From NCBI GenBank assembly GCA_966250335.1, contig CBINGZ010000012.1:55359-119358 (forward strand): a stretch of DNA of 64,000 nt, given 5' to 3'. Below, piece after piece: positions 34,701 through 41,787 of the stretch. A program made the position numbers and the translations under genes. The first letter of the stretch is position 1. Every line of letters starts with the position of its first letter. Source of the DNA: OLB7 sp966250335. Its GTDB lineage: Bacteria > Bacteroidota > Ignavibacteria > OLB7. Under the pieces are notes generated by a model, which was given only the letters and a program-made list of their open reading frames with translations, was not told the origin of the DNA and made no database searches.

Positions 34701-37541
34701 GAACGAGCCGCCGCGCACGACGGCCGGGCCCGCATACTTCGGCGCGGGATTGAAGACGGTCGCGGGGGCGGAGAGCTTTCCATCCACCCGGATACGGCCG
34801 TCGCCTCCCTTCCCCCCTTTGTTCCCTCCCGATGAGCCGGTCCCCCCCTGGCCGCCGAGGGCCTGGACCCGTCCCTGAGCGCCGAAGGTGATGGGGCCGT
34901 GGGCGCCGATGACGATCCCTCCCCCGGCGCCGCCGCCGCCGCCGCTGGAGTTGACCTGCTCGTGGGCGCTGGCGCCGTCGGAGCCGTTCGCCAGGATCCG
35001 GCCGCTGATCGTCATCTCACCGTACGATATGAGCGCGAGCGCGCCGCCGCCGCCGCCGCCGTTGGTCAGGTCGAGCCCGGACTGGGCCGCGCCCCCTCCC
35101 GAACCGCCGGCAAGAGGGACCAGCGGAGCCGATCCCACGACCTCTCCGCCGCTCGAATCCATCGCGAAATCATCACCATCCCCTCCCGCCGTCGCATGAC
35201 CGCCGCCGCCGCCGCCCCAGGAGTTCTCCAGCACGTCGAGCGCCGCTCCGCCGCCGGCTCCGGCTCCTCGTGCTCCGATATTCTTGACAACAGGCTCTCT
35301 CTCCGATATTCTCCCGAACGAACCGGACGCTCCGAACGGATGCCCGGTCCCCCCTCCGCCCGTGGCGAAGAGGTAGGTCGCCCCTCCCGGCGCGCCGTTC
35401 AGCGAAGGACCGCCGGTCCACCACCCGGAGAGGGTTCCGCCGGAGCCTTCGGTCTCGGGGAGAACCTTCTCCACCTGGTCGTTCCCTCCCAGGTAGTTCC
35501 CGGCGCCCCCCCCCCCGGTATATCCGGAGCCGCCGGCAACCTTCCCCGCCGACCCGCCGCCGCCGCCGCCGGGACCCGCGGCCCCTGCAGGCTGGCTGAC
35601 CGAATGAGGCGACGCCGACACCGAGAGGACGACCCCGGGGCCGATCCAGACAGGTCCGCGTGAAAGTATCGTGGCAGGAAGGAAGCCCTGGTTGCCCGGC
35701 GTATCCGGATCGACATCCGATGTATCGATGGTGTAGGTCCCCTGCTCGAGTATCAGCGAGTCGACGACGAGCACCCCCCGCCTCGACCGGTTCCCGCCGA
35801 GGTTCCCTCCCGAACCGAGAGCGCCGCCGCTCGTCAGCCTTCCCGAGGTTCCCCCCAGATGCGTCGGTTCGACCACGTAGAAGGTGTCGACGTTGCTGAG
35901 CATGTTCCCGACCCTGATCCTGACCGGCACCCCGCCGGGGAGTGCCCCCGACCGCACGAAGAGCGCCGTGGAGACCAGCCGTCCCCCCCAGCTCACGACG
36001 GAGGGGCCGATCACCACCCGCGCGGTGTCGCGCCTGTCGACCAGTTCCATCCTGACCGAATCGTCGTCGAACCCGTCGGGACCGAAGTTTCCGCGGTCGC
36101 GCGGGCTCCCGTACGACTCCACCACGACGTTCATGCCGGCCGCGGCCGCATCGGGGAGGATATATCGTATCGTTGGACTGATCTCTCTCCGTTCGAAGAT
36201 CCCCACCTGTCTGGTGACCGAGCCGAGCCTCCAGAGGGCGCTGACCGCGATCCGTCCCTCTCTGGTCGCGATGCCGAACCCGACGCACCGGGCGTTCGCC
36301 TCGACGCCGGGGAGCGTATGCAGATCGATCGCGGGACCGTTGGGGAGCCATTCCCCCTTCGACCCGCGGGCCAGCTCGACATATCCGATCTTCTGCCGTG
36401 CGTCGTCGGTCGAGCGCCCGACCGTCCAGGTCGCCCGGACCTTGTCGTTTCCGTCCCCCCTGGCTCTGTCCGCCGTCAGGTCGAACGACGTCACGAGAGT
36501 GTCGAAGGGAGGGGCGATCGAAATGTTCGTGAAGGCTCCCTCATTGTTGTCGAAATGGACCAGCCGGTAGCCGTGGATCGCGCTGAAGAAGGGAGCAAGG
36601 ATATGGGTCGTTCCTCTGGGGTCGACGGCCAGAGCGATGCGGAGATCGGCAAGGCCGGTCGCCGAGAGCCTGGCGTCGTACGGCGGCGTGGGGATGATCT
36701 CCAGCGGACCGGCCGAGGAGGAGGCAAAGGGCTTGCGAAGATGATAGACCGTGCCGGAGTCGGCGCGAAAGGCGATCTCCACCCCCTTCGACGAGACCTC
36801 GACGGCGGGATCACCGACGCGGCAGCCGTTGAGCCATGCCAGGCAGGGCTTGGTGGCGATCACCACCGGGAGCATGCTCGGATTCCCCGACTGCCAGTAA
36901 TGGACGTTGAGGTTCCCGTTCTTCTCACCGATCCAGACGACATGCGCCGACCCGTTGGAATCGACCGCCATGCCGTAACGGACCGCCTCATCCAGCGAGT
37001 CGCTCAGGGAGAACTCGACGGGACGCTGCAGCTGGGCGCGTCTGTTGGTGCGATAGAAGAGGGAGAGGCGGTTGGCCCGGTTGGCGACGTAGGCGACATG
37101 CGCGACGCCGAACTCATCGAGCCTGAAGACGAAGGGATTGATGTTCAGCGTATCCACCCCGCTGACGCCGGCCGGAAGAACCGCCGGATCGAACACCGTG
37201 CCGGTGCCGACGTCGGTGACCTGGACGGGGGCGGAGAACTGGCCGGTGGCGTCCGATGTATAGTAGAGCTGCACGCCGGCGTGCCGGGAATCGAGCGAGG
37301 CCCACATCAGGTGACGGGCGCCCCAGCGGTCGATCGTGATCCGGGGTCTGGACTTGGAGAAACCGTTCTCGGAGACCTTCTCGAACTCCCATGCGACCCG
37401 TTGCGCGGTCGCCGGGAGGGGAAGAAGAAGGAGGAGCAGAGCTACGATCAGGAACAGCAGATCCCACCCGCTACAATGCAGAGCACGTAGAGGTTGCGGC
37501 GAACGTCGAACAGGGGTAGTATCGGCGTAGCTACGTCGCAA
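31776..37541 (-). CDS. Giant secreted T9SS protein with propeller-like, Gly-rich and choice-of-anchor repeats
   Basis: 1921 residues. A signal peptide with a poly-Leu core (FLIVALLLLLLPLPATAQ) ends near residue 47. Residues ~48-460 look like sialidase-type propeller repeats (GSAHVVWIGEKNGN, VAHVAYVANRA). From ~620 to ~950 there is a strongly glycine-rich block (GGGGGG runs) with few charged residues. The region ~1050-1800 contains serial ASPM/SPD-2/Hydin-like or choice-of-anchor repeats (LDFGCIRFDST, VDLGDICIGT, LDFGNIDLAKED, IDFGEVRVGTTTE, LDFGCQYARTT). The last ~80 residues form a T9SS sorting domain (NKPNPFNPETVIEYEI ... GVYTYEI). It is probably secreted across the outer membrane and cell-surface attached. 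Its role is unknown; adhesion or a surface layer is a guess. Confidence 0.85.
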   Translation of the reverse strand: MRRSYADTTPVRRSPQPLRALHCSGWDLLFLIVALLLLLLPLPATAQRVAWEFEKVSENGFSKSRPRITIDRWGARHLMWASLDSRHAGVQLYYTSDATGQFSAPVQVTDVGTGTVFDPAVLPAGVSGVDTLNINPFVFRLDEFGVAHVAYVANRANRLSLFYRTNRRAQLQRPVEFSLSDSLDEAVRYGMAVDSNGSAHVVWIGEKNGNLNVHYWQSGNPSMLPVVIATKPCLAWLNGCRVGDPAVEVSSKGVEIAFRADSGTVYHLRKPFASSSAGPLEIIPTPPYDARLSATGLADLRIALAVDPRGTTHILAPFFSAIHGYRLVHFDNNEGAFTNISIAPPFDTLVTSFDLTADRARGDGNDKVRATWTVGRSTDDARQKIGYVELARGSKGEWLPNGPAIDLHTLPGVEANARCVGFGIATREGRIAVSALWRLGSVTRQVGIFERREISPTIRYILPDAAAAGMNVVVESYGSPRDRGNFGPDGFDDDSVRMELVDRRDTARVVIGPSVVSWGGRLVSTALFVRSGALPGGVPVRIRVGNMLSNVDTFYVVEPTHLGGTSGRLTSGGALGSGGNLGGNRSRRGVLVVDSLILEQGTYTIDTSDVDPDTPGNQGFLPATILSRGPVWIGPGVVLSVSASPHSVSQPAGAAGPGGGGGGSAGKVAGGSGYTGGGGAGNYLGGNDQVEKVLPETEGSGGTLSGWWTGGPSLNGAPGGATYLFATGGGGTGHPFGASGSFGRISEREPVVKNIGARGAGAGGGAALDVLENSWGGGGGGHATAGGDGDDFAMDSSGGEVVGSAPLVPLAGGSGGGAAQSGLDLTNGGGGGGALALISYGEMTISGRILANGSDGASAHEQVNSSGGGGGAGGGIVIGAHGPITFGAQGRVQALGGQGGTGSSGGNKGGKGGDGRIRVDGKLSAPATVFNPAPKYAGPAVVRGGSFQATAGTKVTGFGIPGRKIRLFVRPEGGSWNYSAPIDTVVGADGSWKITLGSQARGGNLYISAMQQVPDPSRDLFSAEPAWVLSPAGGTMSGRAAAKAEHDTLDFGCIRFDSTTTREVLILNRGDYSDLVIRRVEITGRDTFKVVTFGSPVVAGASAPLRVAFTPQDTGSFEGLMKIYTNADPDSILFVRLRGCGSTGQLHAPTPDVDLGDICIGTCRDTTLRVENMGKTKLTITHVSTDETEMSAAVRSRLPVTLDVGESTDLDLTFCIRNIDDNGARLYIHNVAADSVFNHIRILAVNAGPDPILFSELDFGNIDLAKEDSCRERTMVIQNRSTKQPLTIESIGIASERFTLIDPPPAGTQIPPGGQVSLRILFCVESLGDFRSDLDLTFANAFCGFDTSVTLLGRAERRRPQPQVEKPPLRVLEFHNTLVAAQTRYDTIVIVNVGDAGALIEVPTIVRRDAGDPGEVSLDLSNFMTPHHPLAPGQRVSIFVRFAPTTPGMKHAVVLLNDTDEWNDSVVVTGQGVLSGVRLNRTTIDFGEVRVGTTTEPQSIRVENLGAAPDEITRIVRMGDTDVVKQTLSHSLPKVLMPSTDDSLTLTYTFRPDEERDFMVGETVEFAAGIDVVVTGRGVKEHLSVPERVLDFGCQYARTTRDSTDAVTISNTGTYPMIVRDLPVVSGRTSFQVIGTDFPDTLAPGESKSYSVRYMAGSGPVVGAINVETSADEFISILLRGDVCRDDRRMTARPVGVAARIGEYITVPIVVGLDRSLPFDVDYTLTLHYASDMLIPLTADRADAAPLVIDGSSSIRAEYAEADTGSITITGKLAASSDAEMLVGVPMKVLHGSRRTTSLTLSKVGINLPGVGVTTFSALFEAIDCDTTGGIFYQGDYALKQNKPNPFNPETVIEYEIARRERVRMNLYDAMGTLVSVLLDEVRDRGRHELRIDAASLPTGVYTYEIIAGPFRKTKRMVVLE

Positions 37542-37620
37542 TCGTTCATGCAGTCTAGGCTATGGGTAGACGGCTCCTTCGATGAGCCGTGCCTGCGTCG
37601 GTTCCGTTCCTGGCGGTCGA

Positions 37621-39783
37621 TTATCGGGTGAGCTGTCTGCTGACCGTCACCCGCACCATGCGCGAGAGCATCCTCCCTTCCGGCAGCATATTGTCGAACG
37701 GTTCGGCCCTGTCTCCGTATCCTCGCGCGTCGATCGAGGAGGGCTCCGTAACGTTCAGACGCCGGATAAGTCCCGTGAGTGCATCGCGCACGCCGGTTGC
37801 CCGTTCCAGCGAGAGCGCCACGTTCCGTTCCGAGTCTCCGAGGTGGTCCGTGAACCCCTCGATCTGGACCTGCGACTCCTCTTCGATCGCTTCCACGATC
37901 GTCGGGAGCTGGCTGTAATGCCGCAGGAGGATCTCGGCGGAATTGAAATTGAACCCGACGAGATTGAACTCCGTGACGCTCAGTCTTCTTCCCGATTCCG
38001 ACGGCAGGGTCGTCACCTGTTCGGTGACCTTGAACATGCCGTGGGCGGTCGCCGTCTGGCCCGTAATATCCCGAACCTCCAGGTGATAACCAATAGGCGT
38101 ATAATCCCTGTTGACACGGAGATCGGCCAGCGACCAGAGCTTGCTCTGATCGAACGCCCCCTCATCCGACTCGCTGTCGAACCTGAGCAGTTCCTTCTCC
38201 CCCTGGCGCACCGTGATCGTCCAGCCGACCACGGTGGTGTCGGCCACGATGTCGGGACGGAACTGAACGGCCGGAGGGGTCGCGACCCTCGCAACACGAT
38301 GGATCACCACCGGTTTGACGACCGATTCATCGCTGAACGAGAGTTCGACCCGTCTGTTCTCCTCCCTTCCCGCGACCGTCTCCTCGTTCGAAGGGGGGGT
38401 GGCCCTGGGAGCGAAGAGCGTGGAGATCCTCTCCTTCTCGATCCCCCATATCGTCGCCAGATACGACCGGACAGCCTCGGCGCGCCCGAGCCCGAGCTCG
38501 TCTCCCCGGTCGGCCGGTTCATCCGACGACACCGTTCCCGTGATCGTCGCCGTCACGTTGGGACGCTCGCGCAGCCTCTGCCCGATGATGTTCAACTGCT
38601 GCCGATGGAGGCCGATGGCGTCGATCCCGATCACCGAGTCGATGCTGAACCTGTCGGCCCCCTCCGTGGAGGAGAAGCGAGTATATCGTGCCGGGATCTC
38701 GACGCTCCCCGAGTCGAAGAAGATATAGGGGATGATCGGCATGCTCTCGGTCCACGGCGCCTCCTCGATCTCGATCACCGGATCGGCGTACTCCTCTCCG
38801 TGCGCGTCGACCCCCATCGCCGTGATGCTCGCCGACAGATGGGCCCTGCGGGAGGGAACATCCGGGATCCCGGCGACGACGGGGGTATCGATCGGAACAG
38901 CGGCAACGACGGCGGGGAGAGAATCGGGGCGCTTCACCGGGGTCACCACGTCGAACGCGATCCCGACCATCAGGCGGTACCCGATGCCGTTCCAGGAGAG
39001 GTCGCGGGCGATCGACGTGAGGGGAAGTCCGATCTCCAGCTCCGGCTGCAGGCTCATGCGGGGCCCGAGCGGAAGACGGGCGCCGGCCGTGAAGTTGAGG
39101 TCGAACTGAATGGGGTTGATTGCGATCTTTCCCTCGACCGGACGGGCGTTCTCGCCGGTCTCGGAGAAGCTCCACCCGAGCGGCTCCACGATATGCTCGG
39201 TGCGGCTCTGGCGTGAGTTGACGAGCCAGGTAACGGAGGGGATGATACCGACACGATAACTGGGAAGGAACTCCCAGACCGGCCCGATGCCGGCGCCGAT
39301 CCCGATCATCCCGAGATCGAAGCGGTACTGCTGGAGGACGTCGACCGAGGTTCCGTCCGGGCGGCGCGCCTCGAACGCGGTGGTTCCCGATTCCAGAACC
39401 GCCGAGAGGTCGTTGTACCGGAGCGAGGAGCTGAGCCAGACGCGGCCCAGGGAGTCGAGCGGACTTTCCAGGAAGATTCTGCCGATGGGGCGCCGCGCCG
39501 ATCCGCCGAAGCTTCCGCAGTCGGAGCCGGTGCGGTAGACGTCGAGGCTGCTGAAATCGGTAAGGCCGAGCCCCAGAGCACCGCCAAAACGAAATCGCCG
39601 GACAGAGGAATTCTCCGCCGACGATCTGTTCTGGGTCTCGAGCGCCCGGGCCGTCGTATCCGGCTCCTGCGCCCATGCATCAGGAATGGCGATCAGCGAT
39701 ATACAGGACAGTAGAAGAATTGACCACGTGTTCCGGGGGGAGGACCTCCGGACCTTCCTCCCGAACCGGTGTTCGGGTATCAT
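37621..39783 (-). CDS. Outer-membrane protein with two OmpA-like domains
   Basis: 720 residues with a signal peptide (LLLSCISLIAIPDAWAQ). Residues ~45-300 are beta-rich and may form a barrel or a porin-like domain. Two OmpA/peptidoglycan-associated domains follow: one near residues ~380-480 (NIIGQRLRERPNVTATITGT, ending EENRRVELSF) and one at the C-terminus (LPTIVEAIEEESQVQIEGFT, DHLGDSERNVALSLERATGV, ending ARGYGDRAEPFDN). Tandem OmpA domains are less common than single ones. The gene is last in a sigma/anti-sigma/OmpA unit, 5 bases after the anti-sigma-like gene, suggesting that the sigma factor governs envelope structure. Confidence 0.85.
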   Translation of the reverse strand: MIPEHRFGRKVRRSSPRNTWSILLLSCISLIAIPDAWAQEPDTTARALETQNRSSAENSSVRRFRFGGALGLGLTDFSSLDVYRTGSDCGSFGGSARRPIGRIFLESPLDSLGRVWLSSSLRYNDLSAVLESGTTAFEARRPDGTSVDVLQQYRFDLGMIGIGAGIGPVWEFLPSYRVGIIPSVTWLVNSRQSRTEHIVEPLGWSFSETGENARPVEGKIAINPIQFDLNFTAGARLPLGPRMSLQPELEIGLPLTSIARDLSWNGIGYRLMVGIAFDVVTPVKRPDSLPAVVAAVPIDTPVVAGIPDVPSRRAHLSASITAMGVDAHGEEYADPVIEIEEAPWTESMPIIPYIFFDSGSVEIPARYTRFSSTEGADRFSIDSVIGIDAIGLHRQQLNIIGQRLRERPNVTATITGTVSSDEPADRGDELGLGRAEAVRSYLATIWGIEKERISTLFAPRATPPSNEETVAGREENRRVELSFSDESVVKPVVIHRVARVATPPAVQFRPDIVADTTVVGWTITVRQGEKELLRFDSESDEGAFDQSKLWSLADLRVNRDYTPIGYHLEVRDITGQTATAHGMFKVTEQVTTLPSESGRRLSVTEFNLVGFNFNSAEILLRHYSQLPTIVEAIEEESQVQIEGFTDHLGDSERNVALSLERATGVRDALTGLIRRLNVTEPSSIDARGYGDRAEPFDNMLPEGRMLSRMVRVTVSRQLTR

Positions 39784-39788
39784 GGCAT

Positions 39789-40691
39789 CTATGGTCTCCC
39801 CTGATCGTGCTCGCTGGTCTTATCGGTGTCGCTGCTCTTGCGGATCCTGGTCTTGACCGATGCCGGAGCCATCTGCGTCCCCTGCTCCTTCTCGGCCGCC
39901 GAGGAATCACCCCGGCTCGACGCGGCGGCCGCCGCGCGTGTGTTCAGCACCCTCTGTTCCGGGGCCCCGAGGTTGCGCTCGCTGCCGGTCCGAATCTCCG
40001 GGGCGACGGTCGACGGCGCCGAGCTCCTGACGTTCTCGGGATGGGCCGCAGCGCGTGAACGCTCGACCGGCGCGTTGACGACGGTATGCTCCGCCGCCTG
40101 ACGGGTCGCGGCCGGAAGCTCGGCGGCGACCGGTTCGCTCGCGTTCGTCTCCCCGGCACTCCGGGTCTGCGCCGTCTGAGCCTGCGTCGGCGCGGAGTAC
40201 GAGGGTACGGAAGAGGCCGGACGAGGGGCCGGTTCGACACTGCGTTGGTCCTGGGGGGCGCTCGGGACTAAGACAGTAGGCGAAGCCGGCTCCCTCTCGG
40301 TGTCCAGCTCTGAATGTGCAATATAGCCGATGCCGAAGCCGACGGCCGTCATCGTCGTCGCAAGAATTCCGATGCCGAGATTCGACAGGAGCCTCCCCTT
40401 CAACCCCTGGGCGAAGGAACCGCCGCGTGGAAGGGCGGGCCCGGACCCCGGATTCCGCGGCGTGGAGGCCGTAGCGAGAATGGCGCTCGCCTCGGCGAAG
40501 ATCATGGTGCGGACGGTGTCCGGAACATGCGCCTCGTAGGCGTTGTCGCTGAGGATACGATCGAGCATCACATGCGACTTCAGGCCGAGACGCATGGAGT
40601 CGCTGGAAGCCACGGAGATCAGGAACTGACGCTCCTGTTCCGGGTTCATCTCGTTGTTGAAGAATGAGGTGATCAGATCAGCCGTGTTCAT
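39789..40691 (-). CDS. Single-pass membrane protein, probable anti-sigma factor
   Basis: 300 residues. The N-terminus (TADLITSFFNNEMNPEQERQ) resembles the soluble sigma-binding part of anti-sigma factors. One hydrophobic segment (LGIGILATTMTAVGFGIGYI, residues ~105-125) is followed by a long periplasmic stretch rich in Ser, Ala, Pro, Thr and Glu that looks disordered. There is no zinc motif. It lies 12 bases after an ECF sigma gene and 5 bases before the OmpA gene. The regulatory role is inferred from position and layout. Confidence 0.65.
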   Translation of the reverse strand: MNTADLITSFFNNEMNPEQERQFLISVASSDSMRLGLKSHVMLDRILSDNAYEAHVPDTVRTMIFAEASAILATASTPRNPGSGPALPRGGSFAQGLKGRLLSNLGIGILATTMTAVGFGIGYIAHSELDTEREPASPTVLVPSAPQDQRSVEPAPRPASSVPSYSAPTQAQTAQTRSAGETNASEPVAAELPAATRQAAEHTVVNAPVERSRAAAHPENVRSSAPSTVAPEIRTGSERNLGAPEQRVLNTRAAAAASSRGDSSAAEKEQGTQMAPASVKTRIRKSSDTDKTSEHDQGRP

Positions 40692-40703
40692 CGTCGCCGA
40701 ATG

Positions 40704-41363
40704 TTAAGTAAACGGGGTCACTTTTTCGCCGGACTCCTTTCCACCCAGAACAGCTTCCTCGGAGTCTTCCTCCGAGAGCGCCAGCCAGCTCGAGAGCAGC
40801 TTGCGCAGATATGCTCTGGCACGGAACGCCCTTGTCTTGGCCCCCGTCATGGTGCAATCCTGCATCTCAGCGATCTCGTGGAACGTGTATCCCAGGATCG
40901 AATGGAGCACGAACGCCTCCCGCTGAGGCACCGGAAGCCTCTTCAACGCGCTGTTGACGAGATCCTCCAGTTCGTTGAACCCGCCCCCCTGCGCCGATAC
41001 CCGCTCGTTCTCCGGATCGTATACACTGAGCGAGAGGTTCGAATAACTGTTCTTCCTGCTCGACAGATGTTTCAGAGCCGTGTTCCGGGCGATCGTGAAG
41101 AGAAGCGCCCGGAAATGCTCGACCGGTTCCCCCTTCTTCCGAACATGGAGCAGACGCAGCCAGGTTTCCTGAAACACTTCCTGCGCCTCCAGCTCCGTCC
41201 GCAGCAGATACTGACAATAGAGTATCAGCGGACGCTCGTAGAGCGCATAGAGCTCCTTGAACGCCCCTTCGTCGCCGCCGATGAAGCGGGAGAAGAGTTC
41301 CTTGTCGCGTACGTCGCGACGCGTCGGAGCCTGGCTGGAGGAAGTGTCGTCGGTATTGCTCAT
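40704..41363 (-). CDS. ECF (sigma-70 family) RNA polymerase sigma factor
   Basis: 219 residues. Sigma region 2: FSRFIGGDEGAFKELYALYE and QEVFQETWLRLLHVRKKGEP, then HFRALLFTIARNTALKHL. Region 4: LKRLPVPQREAFVLHSILGY, then TFHEIAEMQDCTMTGAKTRA. Members direct transcription of envelope or stress genes and are held inactive by a membrane partner. It heads the operon with the membrane protein and tandem OmpA protein. The C-terminal 25 residues are acidic. Its own promoter is probably in the 424-base region upstream, which it shares with the first propeller protein gene. Confidence 0.92.
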   Translation of the reverse strand: MSNTDDTSSSQAPTRRDVRDKELFSRFIGGDEGAFKELYALYERPLILYCQYLLRTELEAQEVFQETWLRLLHVRKKGEPVEHFRALLFTIARNTALKHLSSRKNSYSNLSLSVYDPENERVSAQGGGFNELEDLVNSALKRLPVPQREAFVLHSILGYTFHEIAEMQDCTMTGAKTRAFRARAYLRKLLSSWLALSEEDSEEAVLGGKESGEKVTPFT

Positions 41364-41787
41364 CGATCGTAGGTCCGAGAGTCAAGGGGATTCAACCGTG
41401 CCGAAACCGCCGTTGAACGTGTCGCGTGTTATCGCGACAGCATAAGAGACCCCCACTCGACGGAAGTGTTACACGCCGGGTGAAGATCGGCAAAGTTCCT
41501 CCCGAATTCAAGATCCCCGCCCCCCTCCCGCGCAGATTCCCGACCTCTTATTTGTAACAAGAGGGCCCTTTCCCGGTCTTTACTGATTGGCCCCCCGCTC
41601 CCTCCCGAACGATCCCCCTTCCCGACCGGGCGGAGGGAAGAGAAGCCGGAGATTCCTCCTGTCGGAGTGGCGAACCCGGTGCTTATATTCAGCCTGAATC
41701 ACGGCAGCCCATTCGCATGCGCCCTCCCCTCCACACGGCGCACGGCACGGACTCCCTCGGTCCCGTGTTGAACAATCGGACAACCGC
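41364..41787. other. Intergenic region between sigma operon and first propeller gene
   Basis: 424 bases between divergent genes. GAACTTTG on the minus strand (41491-41498) and TATATTCA on the plus strand (about 41684-41691) are near matches to TAnnTTTG, so both directions may start here. A C/T-rich plus-strand stretch (about 41510-41640) is low complexity. No credible coding frame is seen. Confidence 0.5.
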
